38,331 bases of DNA from the NCBI GenBank assembly GCA_021202235.1, contig JAJQDL010000168.1, positions 8,401-46,731 on the forward strand, written 5' to 3'. This DNA comes from Lachnospiraceae bacterium. GTDB taxonomy: Bacteria; Bacillota; Clostridia; Lachnospirales; Lachnospiraceae. The notes beneath the pieces are model-generated. The model was not told the origin of the DNA. It saw only the letters and a program-made list of their open reading frames with translations, and searched no databases. Of the stretch, positions 1 through 9,986 are shown one piece after another; position 1 is the stretch's first letter; each line of letters starts with the position of its first letter. Made by a program: the position numbers and the translations under genes.

Positions 1-28
1 GCTGTAAACAAGATTGTTATAGTCTTTT

Positions 29-1507
29 TCATCGAAATTCTTTATCCTTCTCCTCATAAAGCGGAATCCGAAACCAGAAACGAACGCCGTCTTCTTCGTT
101 CTCCACCCCGCAGCTGCCGTGATGGATCAGGATCACCTTCTGCACGATATATAGCCCCAGTCCGGTATTGCTCATCCTCTCGTCCTCATCCTCAAAGTCC
201 TCCGAGAGGACGACAAAGCTGCGCCAGATCCGTTCCATGCTTTCCTCCGGGATGAGATCGCCGTCATTGTACACTGTACACAGCGCGTCCCCTTCGTCAC
301 GAACCAGCCGGAAGCAGATGCGTCCGCCCTCACAGACATGCTTCACTGCGTTGGTCAGATAGTTTTCCATGGCCTGAGAGAGATACCGCTCCCCGCCCAG
401 AACAACCAGTGATTCCTCACAGGAATACTCCAGCGTCACCGTTCGTCTCTGGATCAACGCCAGGACCTTCTCCCGCAGACGTTCAGCTGTTACCGAAAGA
501 TCCATGGGAGAGAGGGACATATTTTCCAGGCCCTGCTCCACAGAACCCAGTTCAAGCAGGTTCTCGACGATCTCCGTCATGTTATGAATCTCATCCATGA
601 GGGAATCGTAATAATAATCCCTGTCGATCTGATCTTCCATGCACTGGAGCAGCTCCACATGATTGGACATGATCGCCAGAGGAGTCTTCAGCTCATGGGA
701 AATATTTGCCAGGAACTCTTCCCGCATCCGGTTCAGCTTTTCCTTGTAGCGGTTTTCTTCCACCAGGATATGATTGGTCTCTTCCAGATAAACCAGCGAA
801 TCCTGGATCTCGTCAGACATGCGGTTAATGCTTCCCGCCAGCTCCCGCAGTTCCCGGCAACGGGTACTTTCATCCGCTTTTCGTGAAAAATCCCGGCGGC
901 TGATACGGCTGGCGACCTGGTTGATGTTCTCGATCGAGCGCAGCATTCGGCTCGTCATCACCCACATTGTAAGGAGTCCCACGATGATGACCAGCCCCAG
1001 AAGGGCAGTCAGGAAAGCATCAGTATAGGTGAAGCTGCTCCCCACCGAGCGGGTATTTTCCGTGATCCGCACATAATAGGTACTGCCATCCCGGTCAAAT
1101 CTACCCCGCAGGATGATCTGCGTCCCGCTGTATTCTATTTCCGGTTCTTCAGAATAGAGTTTCTGCCACTCCTGCGGCTTACTGCTCTCCATATCGCCCA
1201 GCTTCTGCGCAATACCGGTACCGTAGACATCCTCATCCTTCTCGGTCACGATCTTAAAGCGGAAATTGGCATCCTCGTATGTGGCAAGCTCAACCTCCAG
1301 CGTCTCCGCATCCAGTGATGTACAATTGGAAACGGCCTGGAACGCGGCTCTCATCAGTTTCGACTTCTGATAAGCATAAAAATTATTGGCAAAGAGGAAA
1401 TACAACAGACTGAATCCGCCCACAACCAGCAGCAGGAACAGCATCTGGGTCCGCAGAAACGCTCCCCGGATAGCCCGGGTCTTTTTTGTCTTCTCTCTTT
1501 CTGCCAT
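29..1507 (-). CDS. HAMP-domain sensor histidine kinase
   Basis: ORF 29..1603, start trimmed to MAEREKTKK. N-terminal TM, second TM, HAMP-like region, H-box 'FLANISHELKTPL', N/G boxes 'NYLTNAVKH', 'NTGLGLYIV'. Ends TGA. Confidence 0.93.
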   Translation of the reverse strand: MAEREKTKKTRAIRGAFLRTQMLFLLLVVGGFSLLYFLFANNFYAYQKSKLMRAAFQAVSNCTSLDAETLEVELATYEDANFRFKIVTEKDEDVYGTGIAQKLGDMESSKPQEWQKLYSEEPEIEYSGTQIILRGRFDRDGSTYYVRITENTRSVGSSFTYTDAFLTALLGLVIIVGLLTMWVMTSRMLRSIENINQVASRISRRDFSRKADESTRCRELRELAGSINRMSDEIQDSLVYLEETNHILVEENRYKEKLNRMREEFLANISHELKTPLAIMSNHVELLQCMEDQIDRDYYYDSLMDEIHNMTEIVENLLELGSVEQGLENMSLSPMDLSVTAERLREKVLALIQRRTVTLEYSCEESLVVLGGERYLSQAMENYLTNAVKHVCEGGRICFRLVRDEGDALCTVYNDGDLIPEESMERIWRSFVVLSEDFEDEDERMSNTGLGLYIVQKVILIHHGSCGVENEEDGVRFWFRIPLYEEKDKEFR

Positions 1508-1524
1508 TTCCGTCTCCCTGCTTC

Positions 1525-2223
1525 TCACGATGAGCTCTGCCTGTCTTCGTCGGGAACCTGAAAACGATATCCCGCTCCGTAAACCGTGTGAATATAATAG
1601 CATTCATCGGTCAGCTGGGCGCGCAGGCGCTTGATCACCGTATCCACGCTGCGGATTCCGCCCTCGAAGTCATAGCCCCACACTGCATCCAGGATCTGAT
1701 TGCGGCTGAGGACCTCACGGGGGTGACGGGCAAGATAGATCAGGACGTCAAATTCCCGCCGGGTAAGTTCTATAAGCCGACCGGACACGTAAACGCGCTG
1801 TTCCTTCTCGTCGATACACAGCTTTCCCAGCTCCAGATCTCCTTTTTCCCTCTGAGAGCGGCGCAGTACCGCCTGTATATGCGCCTCCAGAACTGCCAGC
1901 ATGAACGGTTTTGTCAGATAATCGTCTGCGCCCATATCGAAGCTGGCCAGCTGATCGCCCATACCGGTCTTGGCGGTCAGCATGATCACGGGGATATCCG
2001 AGATCTCCCGGACCTCCCTGAGGATCGATTTTCCGTCGAAGAAGGGAAGCATGATATCCAGGATCAGCAGATCATACTCCTCCACATGGTTCCTGAGATG
2101 TTCACTGGCTGTCTTCCCATTCCCTTCGGTCTCCACGGAATATCCTTTTAACGTCAGGAAATCCTTCACAGAACGGCGAATCTTTTCCTCGTCCTCCACA
2201 AAATAAATCTTTGTCTGCAGCAT
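1525..2223 (-). CDS. OmpR/PhoB-family response regulator
   Basis: 'KIYFVEDEEKIRRSV', 'DLLILDIMLPFFDG', 'MLTAKTG', 'GADDYLTKPF', C-terminal winged helix 'LTRREFDVLIYLARHPREVLSRNQIL'. Adjacent to and upstream of the kinase. Confidence 0.95.
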   Translation of the reverse strand: MLQTKIYFVEDEEKIRRSVKDFLTLKGYSVETEGNGKTASEHLRNHVEEYDLLILDIMLPFFDGKSILREVREISDIPVIMLTAKTGMGDQLASFDMGADDYLTKPFMLAVLEAHIQAVLRRSQREKGDLELGKLCIDEKEQRVYVSGRLIELTRREFDVLIYLARHPREVLSRNQILDAVWGYDFEGGIRSVDTVIKRLRAQLTDECYYIHTVYGAGYRFQVPDEDRQSSS

Positions 2224-2248
2224 CGTCTCACCTCACAGACGTCCCCGG

Positions 2249-4150
2249 TCAGGTCTTCTTGATATAGCTGCCGCTCACATATCCCTTATACACCTTTCCG
2301 TTGATCGTTGTTTTGACATAATACCACGTCTTGCCGCTCTTATCCTTCGTCCGGTAATAGACCTGAACAGTCTTGCTGCCGGGGATCGTCGTCAGCCTCT
2401 TGTAAGATGTCCCCGCATACTGACGCAGCGTCACGGAGCTGGTGGTTTTCGCCTTGTAGCTCGTCTTTGTCGTTCCCAGTGTCGCGATCGAGGAGTAGGA
2501 ACCGTAGGTATTCTTCCCGTTCACGCGGCTGTAGGCACGGATCTTGTAGTAATACCGTGTATAAGTCTTCAGACCACTGTTCTTCCAGGTGGTCGTTCCC
2601 GCCGCCACTTTACCTACCTTCTTGTACGTGCCGTTCCGGGAATCTGAGCGATAGATCAGGTACCCGGTAACGCCGCCCTGTGCCTTCCAGGAGAGGGTAA
2701 TGGTCTTAGCCGTGACCTTTGCTGCCTTGACCGAGGTCACCTGTTTTACCTTCACGGTGGCATATTTCGAGTTGATATAGCCCGAGACCGTCTCGCCGTC
2801 CACCGTCGTCTTCACCCGGTACCAGCGCACGCCGTCCGCGTCGCTGGTGATCGCCTGGACGGAGAGGGCGGTTCCCTTGGCGACAGTCACCAGCGTCTTA
2901 TAGGAACCCGCATGCAGCCGCACATGTGCATCTGCCTTTGTCGTCACGACCTTGTAGCTGTTCAATTTGGCCGTATAGGCGTAGGTGATATCAGAAAAAT
3001 TCCCGTATACTTTGACGCCGTCCACCGTAATATAAGCGCGGACCTTGTAGTAATACTCCCGTCCCTCCGTGCGGCCGGTGTTGGTGTAGCTTGTGCTTCC
3101 CGTCAGCGTCTTGATCTTCTTATAGGTTCCGTCATAGGCCGAGGAGCGCCAGATCTCATAGCCCTCTACATCGCTCAGCGCGCTGAAGGAAATCGTGAGC
3201 TCGGAAGTACTGGAATTGGCCTTGACCTTGACACCGGTCACTGTATCGACAAGAGCGGAATTGGTGATCCCATAGGTGGTGTCATAATAAAAATTGCAGT
3301 CCACATCACCGCTGATCCCGTCCACGCTGCCGGAAGAGCTGTACTGCCAATAAGAATAAATCCAGGAATAATCCCAGTCAGAGGTATCCTTGGCCGTCCA
3401 GGTGGTCGTATTGTAGCGGGCGATCCAGATCTTATAAGAAGCAGCCAGAGTATCCGTATCCAGCCACGTCGTCAGATCCGAATAATTCGCATAGATCATA
3501 CTGGTGTAGCCTGCCGCTTCCACGATATCGCAGAAGGTCTGACAGATACTGGTTGCTTTCGAACCGGAGACATTTTCATTGCGGTAGCCGGACGCTGTCT
3601 CCCAGTCAAAAACCACCGGACAGGTCAATGTCTCATCTCCCAGCAGCTCCAGCGTATAGTTTGCCTCCGCTTTCGCCTCTGCCAACGTAGTGGCCTGAGA
3701 GAAATAGTAGATACCCACCGCCACGCCGGCCTCCTTCGCCTCTTTCAGGTTCTGTTCGAAATAAGGATCCTCGCTGAGCGTTCCCGAGGAGATTGTGCTG
3801 TAGCCGATCCGAATGATCGCGAAATCTATCCCGTCTGCTTTCACGGCATCCCAGTCAATATCCGCCTGCCATTTAGACACATCGACACCATAAACGATGT
3901 CCGCACTCGCCAGGCTGCTCGCATGCGTATACGTATATCCCGTGTACGGATTTGCGTCGGAGCTTGAGGACGCCTGGTTGGAATCCACCGTTTCCTCCTC
4001 TGCACGGTTCATCATCTTCACATAATCCGGATCATCCCAGTCGGCCTCCTGCGCATGCACAGTTCCGGCAAAAGCCAGAATGAAAAGCGCCGCGCCGAGA
4101 AGCGCCGCCTTGAGTCCGGCATATTTCCTGCGTTCCAGAGTAACTCCCAT
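2249..4150 (-). CDS. Secreted GH25 lysozyme with fibronectin III-like and SH3-like repeats
   Basis: Signal peptide, 'GVDVSKWQADIDWDAVKADGIDFAIIRIGYS' (GH25), 'CPVVFDWETASG', two 'GYEIWRSS/GYLIYRSD ... YYYKIRAY' Fn3-like units, SH3-like C-terminus. Confidence 0.93.
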   Translation of the reverse strand: MGVTLERRKYAGLKAALLGAALFILAFAGTVHAQEADWDDPDYVKMMNRAEEETVDSNQASSSSDANPYTGYTYTHASSLASADIVYGVDVSKWQADIDWDAVKADGIDFAIIRIGYSTISSGTLSEDPYFEQNLKEAKEAGVAVGIYYFSQATTLAEAKAEANYTLELLGDETLTCPVVFDWETASGYRNENVSGSKATSICQTFCDIVEAAGYTSMIYANYSDLTTWLDTDTLAASYKIWIARYNTTTWTAKDTSDWDYSWIYSYWQYSSSGSVDGISGDVDCNFYYDTTYGITNSALVDTVTGVKVKANSSTSELTISFSALSDVEGYEIWRSSAYDGTYKKIKTLTGSTSYTNTGRTEGREYYYKVRAYITVDGVKVYGNFSDITYAYTAKLNSYKVVTTKADAHVRLHAGSYKTLVTVAKGTALSVQAITSDADGVRWYRVKTTVDGETVSGYINSKYATVKVKQVTSVKAAKVTAKTITLSWKAQGGVTGYLIYRSDSRNGTYKKVGKVAAGTTTWKNSGLKTYTRYYYKIRAYSRVNGKNTYGSYSSIATLGTTKTSYKAKTTSSVTLRQYAGTSYKRLTTIPGSKTVQVYYRTKDKSGKTWYYVKTTINGKVYKGYVSGSYIKKT

Positions 4151-4263
4151 TGCTATTCCTCCAAAAATGTTGCACTGTTTCTTCTTTATCAGTATTTAAA
4201 GTAGACCATAAAAGTGACACAAATGTGAGAACCTGACAGCACGAAGGCCGCAGCCCGCCTGTC

Positions 4264-6162
4264 TCACTCTTCGTGTATATTCAGCCACTCATCGTACCAG
4301 TCAAGGCAAGCCTTTGTCCAGCGCGCAGCCGCGTCCTTCTGAACACGAAGCGCCTCTGTCTGTGAGAGGGCCTTCTTCGGCTCCTGATTCATCCTGTCGT
4401 TTTCTTTCGTTGGGTGATTTTTCTTTTCAACATCTGCCGCTACCCTCCGGATCATCTCTGCCTCCCAAGCCGCAGCGATCACCTCTGCCTGTTTCCGCGC
4501 CTCCTCCATCTCCTCCCCGAGGAGCCCGAAGCGCCAGTCCCGCCGGGCGGACTCCGTGGAGAGTTCGCCCGGGAGCCAGGATTTCTTCGGAACAGCCCGC
4601 AGGCTCTCGATCATCGCCTGCTCCTCAGCGGTCCGCTTTCCTAAAGCTACCATTCTCCCGGCCATAAGCTCCCGGTATTGCTCCTATCCGAAGGGATAAT
4701 ACAGCACCCGGCCGTCGTCTTCGAAAAGCAGCAGAGAATCTGCCACCTGACGGATAAGATAGCGGTCATGAGAGACAAAAATGATCGTTCCCCGATAGAC
4801 CTGAAAGATTGATTCCAGCGTCTCCCGGGCCGGGATATCCATGTGGTTGGTCGGCTCATCAAGCAGAAGCAGATTTGGCCGCGGCTGCAGCAGCACCGCC
4901 AGCGTCAGCCGGGCCTTCTCACCGCCAGAGAGATCCACTACCCGTTTTCCCAGATCGCGCCCGGAAAACAGATAACCGCCGAGGATTCCCCGCATCTCCC
5001 GGTCTGTCAGTGCCGGAAAACGTTCATGAAAATACTCCCGTACCGACTGCGGCGCATCGAGCGCCGCCGACTGCTGATCGAAATAAGCGATCTCCACGCC
5101 GGAGCCCAACGACAATTTTCCGCCCAGCGGAGGAAGCCGTCCCGCCAGTGTCTTTAAAAACGTCGTCTTTCCGCTCCCGTTTGCGCCGAGGATGCCGATC
5201 TTGCGGCCTCTCTGCAGCCGGAAATCGATCTCGCGCAGAGGCCGCTTCCGGTCGTAGCCGATCTTAAGCCCCTCCGCCTCCATGACCCGTCGGCTTCCCA
5301 ACCGGACCGGTGTCAGCTCGCCGGTATGGATCCGCGCCGTATCCTCGCGGGGCTTTTCCACCGGGACCATCCGTTCCAGTATCTTCTTCCGGGAACGGGC
5401 AAAAGCCGCCTTGTTCGGCTTGTTTTTAAAGCGGGCGACCAACTCCTCCAGACGCCGGATCTCTTCCTGCTGGCTCTCATAGGCTTTTTGCTGTCTCTGG
5501 AGCCGCAGCCTCTTTTCCTGCCGGTAATGCGTATAATTTCCCGGATAACGGGTCAGCGATCCGTCCTCCGCCTCATACACGACATCCGCGGTCTCATCGA
5601 GGAAATACCGGTCGTGAGATACCATAACCACCGCCCGGTCATAGTCCCGGAGATACCCCTCCAGCCACTGCACGGAATTTACATCCAGATGGTTTGTAGG
5701 TTCATCCAGGAGCAATACGTCCGGCTTCGCCAGGAGCAGCCGGATGAAGGCGATCTTCGTCTGCTCGCCTCCGGAGAATTGTGAAAGTATCTTCTCCTTA
5801 TCCTCCATGGAAAAACCGAAGCCGGTAAATAGCCGGTCATATTCCCAGGCATTTCCCTCCCACTCAGCCTCCGGGAAATCCCTCCGGCAGAGCTCTTCCA
5901 CCGTCCATTCCGGATGTTCCACCGGCTGCTGGCGCAGCATTCCCACCGTCACCGCACGGGAGAAGCTCAGCCCGGAGGCCGGGTTCCGGTCATTTCCATC
6001 CAGAGAAAGCTCACCCGCCAGCACCTGAAGCAGCGTCGTCTTTCCGGCTCCGTTGCGTCCCACGGCAGCGATCTTCTCGGTTCCATGAATTTCAAAGTCA
6101 ATATGGGACAGTACCTCCCGTCCCTGCCTGGACACAGTTCCGTCCCGGATCTCGACGAGCAT
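4264..6162 (-). CDS. ABC-F family ATPase, read here as one gene with an in-frame TAG (4684-4686) separating 4684..6162 and 4264..4665
   Basis: Two ABC domains ('GRNGAGKTTLLQVLAG', 'LSGGEKARLTLAVLL', 'LLLLDEPTNHLDV', 'LLLLDEPTNHMDI'). After ...LYYPFG-TAG the frame stays open as EQYRELMAGRMVALGKRTAEEQ..., resembling a normal ABC-F C-terminal helix region. No SD before the downstream ATG. Confidence 0.85.
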
Positions 6163-6381
6163 TCCTTCCTATCCTCCCTGTTCTGTGACTATGACGCACT
6201 CAGCCTTCCCTGCAGATGCCTGTCTGTCGTCCTGCATCCCCGCCGAAACAGACACGACATTTTCAGGTCAGTCCTTATTGTAACGGATTGAACCACATTT
6301 GTAAACCGTCCGGCAGTGAGTTTCCATATACAGACAGCCCCCTGACGGGGGCTGTACTATTCGTGACATCTTGTTCTCCTC

Positions 6382-7089
6382 TCAGAGAACCGTTTCTTTT
6401 TTCTGTTTCTCGTGAATTTTCCGGCAAAGATAGACCACCGGGGTATCCAGCAGACTGGTGACGATGAAAATGACGTAGCTGGAGAGAACGATGGACATCA
6501 AAGTGTCCAGCGTATATGATCCGTAAAAGGCAAAAAATGTATACAGAAGACTGTTGCAGAACTGGGAGATCAGCGTGGAGCCGTTGTTGCGCAGCCACAG
6601 TCCCTTTCTGGCATCTCCCAGCCGTTTCTCTGTCCAGGCCCACCACCAGTGATAGAGCCACACGTCGCCAGCCTGCGTGATCGCATAGACGATCAGCGAG
6701 GCAAATACCAGACGGGGCGTATTGGAGAAGATCGTCTGAAATGCCTCCATCGCCCAGTCGCTGTCGCTGGGAATATAGCGCAACCACATCTGAGAAATGA
6801 CGATGAAGAAGGCGGAGGACAAAACCCCCAGAATCACAGCCCGGTTGGCCGCTTTTTTTCCGTGATTTTCACTAAGAATGTCTGTCACAAGAAATGTACT
6901 GGCGAAGAGTACATTTCCCAGGGTCATCTCCATATGGAAGGCATCAATGATCAGAAGTACTTCGATGTTCGCCAGCACGGTGACTAGCGCATTGAAGCAG
7001 TACAGCCCCTCCCGGCCGAAAAACCGGTAAAAGAGAATGACGCTCCCATAGATAAGTACCAGAGAAGCAATCAGCAGTATCTCATTCAT
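6382..7089 (-). CDS. Queuosine precursor transporter (YhhQ/VUT family)
   Basis: Start trimmed to MNEILLIASL; hydrophobic, 'FASTFLVTDILSENHGKKAANRAV', 'STLISQFCNSLLYTFFAF'. Overlaps the stop codon of the upstream radical SAM gene. Confidence 0.85.
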   Translation of the reverse strand: MNEILLIASLVLIYGSVILFYRFFGREGLYCFNALVTVLANIEVLLIIDAFHMEMTLGNVLFASTFLVTDILSENHGKKAANRAVILGVLSSAFFIVISQMWLRYIPSDSDWAMEAFQTIFSNTPRLVFASLIVYAITQAGDVWLYHWWWAWTEKRLGDARKGLWLRNNGSTLISQFCNSLLYTFFAFYGSYTLDTLMSIVLSSYVIFIVTSLLDTPVVYLCRKIHEKQKKETVL

Positions 7090-7795
7090 GCTCCTCACCT
7101 CCCACACCGAAGTCCGTATTCTCCCGGAGGATATCCACCCGCGGATTGTCGCGGTAAAGCGGCTCCACCTCCCGTAGGAAGCAGGCCCGCACGTCGGCGT
7201 CCGGCTGCAGCAGTGCACCATTCTCCGTCATCAGGTTGACGCAGACCCGGTCGAAATGGGCCAGTCCCATCTCGATGTCCGTCAGCATGGACTCTGCCGT
7301 CTGGCCGGGCAGCCCGAAGAGCAGGCAGCACTCGTCAAAGCCCTCGGCGATCTTCGCGGGATCGGTTTCCCGGATGCCCTTCTTCATCACCTGCTCCCGA
7401 TAGACAGGATCGAAAGTCTCGACGCCCTGCTTGATGCGCAGCGTAACGCCGGCTTCCTGAAACCGACGCCTCATGGCGGGAATCTCCCGGCGGTACAGCC
7501 AGTGGCACTCCAGATGCAGGGTATGGATCCCCCGCTCCCGGCAGGTCACCTCAAGGCATTCCACGGTCGCCGGATCCAGTTCCGTGAAGGACCCGGAATT
7601 GATGGCCTCCAGAGCGCCGAACTCGCCCGTTACCTGCGCCAGCGCCTGACGGTTGATGCGCAGGTTCTCTTCCGCGTCCGGTGAAGCGTCCTCGTAGTAG
7701 TCACAGAAGGTGCAGCGGCGGTAGCGGCACCCCTGGCCCCGGAGCAGGACGATCTCCCGGGGATTCTTCTCAGTGATCTTTGCGTATCTTTGCAT
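7082..7795 (-). CDS. Radical SAM protein, QueL-like (queuine lyase family)
   Basis: Start trimmed to MQRYAKITEKNP with SD AAAGGAG. 'RGQGCRYRRCTFCDYYED' cluster motif (CX4CX2C), 'EAINSGSFTELD'. Translationally coupled to the YhhQ-type transporter and preceded by a probable preQ1 riboswitch. Confidence 0.75.
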   Translation of the reverse strand: MQRYAKITEKNPREIVLLRGQGCRYRRCTFCDYYEDASPDAEENLRINRQALAQVTGEFGALEAINSGSFTELDPATVECLEVTCRERGIHTLHLECHWLYRREIPAMRRRFQEAGVTLRIKQGVETFDPVYREQVMKKGIRETDPAKIAEGFDECCLLFGLPGQTAESMLTDIEMGLAHFDRVCVNLMTENGALLQPDADVRACFLREVEPLYRDNPRVDILRENTDFGVGGEEHE

Positions 7796-7840
7796 GATAC
7801 TCCTTTCCGCGGAGACCGAAGGACTGGAGCTGCCTGTGAC

Positions 7841-7867
7841 GAAAAAGGGCACGCTCTTCGCGTGCCC
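7841..7867 (-). terminator. Leader intrinsic terminator between riboswitch and queL-like gene
   Basis: Minus strand GGGCACGCGAAGAGCGTGCCCTTTTTC, a perfect stem followed by a T-run, upstream of the start at 7795. Confidence 0.85.
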
Positions 7868-7920
7868 ATACATACAAACTGATCTCTCACGCCGCAGCTT
7901 CTGCGGCAGATCGCTTCAAT

Positions 7921-7963
7921 CTCCCTAGTTTTGTTTATAGACAGGATGGTCACGAACTGTCTG
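7921..7963 (-). promoter_or_regulatory. Probable preQ1-I riboswitch aptamer
   Basis: Minus strand GACAG-TTCGTGACCATC-CTGTC-TATAAACAAAACTAGGGAG: short P1 hairpin followed by an A-rich tail and (A)CTAGGGAG, as in preQ1-I aptamers. Followed by an intrinsic terminator and queuosine salvage genes. Confidence 0.78.
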
Positions 7964-8104
7964 CGGCGGAAAAACCGCCGGGGAGTATACTACATGATTT
8001 TTCGGGGAAATGCAACTATTTTCTTTCATAAAAATCCTGCACACCGTCTCTTTCCTCTTACCAGGTCACCTCATACGTGAGAAAACAGCTGTCAATGAAA
8101 GATT

Positions 8105-9064
8105 TCACTCTCCCATCAGCGCCCGCACCTCCTCTTCCGTCGGCATGACGCGGAGCGCTCCCTTGCGGGTCGTGATGATCGAAGCGGCGGCATTGGCGAA
8201 ACGAAGCATCTCCGCCAGCTCCCCGCCGGTATAGGTTCTCCAGCCGTGAGACAATACATAATGCAGGATACAGGCACAGAAGGTATCTCCGGCGCCGGTC
8301 GTCTCCACGGTATGAGGATTCAAAACCGCGGGTACCTTCGCGCACTGTTCTCTCATGAAGGCCAGGCTCCCCGACTTCCCCAGAGATACAAGAATCAGCG
8401 GAATATCAAACCGCTCCCGGATCCAGGCCACGCCACAGTCATAGTCGGTCTCGCCGGTGAGCCAGACGATCTCATTATCTGAGATCTTGAGGATGTCGCA
8501 CTGTCCCAGACCGTACAGGATCTGCGACCGGGCCTCCTCCGGATCACGCCACAGGCTTTCCCGCAGGTTGGGGTCAAAGGATAAAATCGCTCCGGCCGCC
8601 TTCGCCCGTTCGACCGCGCGGCGGGTCGCGGCCCGACATCCTTCATGCGTCATGGACAGCGTGCCGAAATGAAAGATCCGACACTCCTCCAGCACTTCTA
8701 TCTCAAGATCATCTTCCGTCAGCGTCATATCCGCGCCGGGATTCCGATAGAATGAAAACTTCCGGTCTCCACCCGGCAGCGTATGCACAAAGGCCAGCGT
8801 CGTGGGAATCTCCGCATTTTTCTTTAATCCACGGGTCTCAATTCCCACCTCCTGCAGAGCCGTCTCCAGCTGCCGGCCGAACATATCATCGCCCACCTTG
8901 CCCAGGAAGGCAGTGCGATGGCCCAGACGGCTCAGCATCGCCAGCACATTGCAGGGGGCACCGCCGGGATTTGCCTCAAAGACAGGATTTCCCTGCCCGC
9001 TCATCCCCTGCTCCGTAAAATCGATCAACAGTTCGCCCAGCGCTACGACATCGTACTGTTTCAC
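8105..9064 (-). CDS. PfkB-family carbohydrate kinase (fructokinase-like)
   Basis: GTG start with AGGAGAG SD. 'VVALGELLIDFTEQG', 'NPGGAPCNVLAMLSRLG', 'ETTGAGDTFCACIL'. Confidence 0.9.
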   Translation of the reverse strand: MKQYDVVALGELLIDFTEQGMSGQGNPVFEANPGGAPCNVLAMLSRLGHRTAFLGKVGDDMFGRQLETALQEVGIETRGLKKNAEIPTTLAFVHTLPGGDRKFSFYRNPGADMTLTEDDLEIEVLEECRIFHFGTLSMTHEGCRAATRRAVERAKAAGAILSFDPNLRESLWRDPEEARSQILYGLGQCDILKISDNEIVWLTGETDYDCGVAWIRERFDIPLILVSLGKSGSLAFMREQCAKVPAVLNPHTVETTGAGDTFCACILHYVLSHGWRTYTGGELAEMLRFANAAASIITTRKGALRVMPTEEEVRALMGE

Positions 9065-9175
9065 CTTGTCTCTCCTCTCACAGATCCCGAACAATCGTTC
9101 CAAAGCGTTGCTTTTTCAACACAATCAGATGCTGTGAGTATACCATTTTGTGACACCTTATGCAACCAGAGTAAA

Positions 9176-9238
9176 ATGAAAACCATTTTCATATTGACAT
9201 CCCCGCGAATGCTGTTATAATATGAAAACGATTTTCAA
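9176..9238 (+). promoter_or_regulatory. Sigma-A promoter flanked by two Fur-superfamily-like operators
   Basis: TTGACA (9194-9199), 16 bp, TATAAT (9216-9221). Palindromes TGAAAACCATTTTCA (9177-9191) and TGAAAACGATTTTCA (9223-9237). Confidence 0.75.
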
Positions 9239-9275
9239 ATTCAAATATAATTCATCATAGGAAGCGAGAGAGAAT

Positions 9276-9986
9276 ATGGCTCTGATCACCTGTCAGGATC
9301 TGGTTCTTGGATACGCCGGGAAAGAAATCCTTGCCCCGCTGAATTTTTCCGTTCAGGCCGGGGATTATCTGTATATCGTCGGAGAGAACGGCTCCGGCAA
9401 ATCGACTCTGGTACGCACGCTGCTTCATCTGCAGTCCCCCCTTCGTGGACACATCATCCTCGGCGAAGGGCTGGACCGCCGTGAGATTGGCTATCTGCCC
9501 CAGCAGACGGTTGCCCAGAGAGACTTCCCGGCCTCTGTCCGGGAGATCGTCCTTTCCGGCTGCCAGGGACGCTGCGGCGCGCGCCCGTTTTACAACAAAG
9601 AAGAGAAGACTCTGGCCACAGAAGCCATGGAACGTATGGATATCCTGCCGCGGGCCGGCCGCTGCTACCGGGAATTCTCCGGCGGCCAACAGCAGCGGGT
9701 ACTCCTGGCCCGGGCTCTCTGCGCCGCCCGCCGGGTGCTTCTGCTTGACGAACCCGTGGCGGGCCTGGATCCGCGGACAACCGAAGAAATGTATTATCTG
9801 CTGGAAGAGTTGAATGAGAAGGACGGCATGACCATCCTCATGATCTCCCACGATCTGCGGGCCACCGTCACTTATGCCAGCCATATCCTGCACATCGGCC
9901 ATCCGCTCTTCTTCGGAACCCGGCAGGAATTTCTCCAAAGTGAACCGGGAAGCTATCTGGCCGTGAAAGGAGGGGACGTACAATGA
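9276..9986 (+). CDS. znuC: Metal (zinc/manganese-type) ABC transporter ATP-binding protein
   Basis: Walker A 'GENGSGKSTLVRT', 'FSGGQQQRVLLARAL', 'LLLDEPVAGLD'; overlaps the permease gene. Confidence 0.85.
   Translation: MALITCQDLVLGYAGKEILAPLNFSVQAGDYLYIVGENGSGKSTLVRTLLHLQSPLRGHIILGEGLDRREIGYLPQQTVAQRDFPASVREIVLSGCQGRCGARPFYNKEEKTLATEAMERMDILPRAGRCYREFSGGQQQRVLLARALCAARRVLLLDEPVAGLDPRTTEEMYYLLEELNEKDGMTILMISHDLRATVTYASHILHIGHPLFFGTRQEFLQSEPGSYLAVKGGDVQ

Noticed and set aside
2912-3967. Long plus-strand ORFs antisense to the lysozyme gene, and similar long ORFs antisense to sbcC (18623..19933), sbcD (20274..21422), cls (14023..15006) and NRPS (35049..36221)
   Set aside because: They mirror strongly supported minus-strand genes, lack recognisable domains and are low-complexity products of antisense codon structure.
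4264-4665. Independent small gene downstream of the ABC-F ATPase
   Set aside because: Same frame, no SD, 6 codons after the TAG, and looks like the ABC-F C-terminal region; better treated as part of the same gene.
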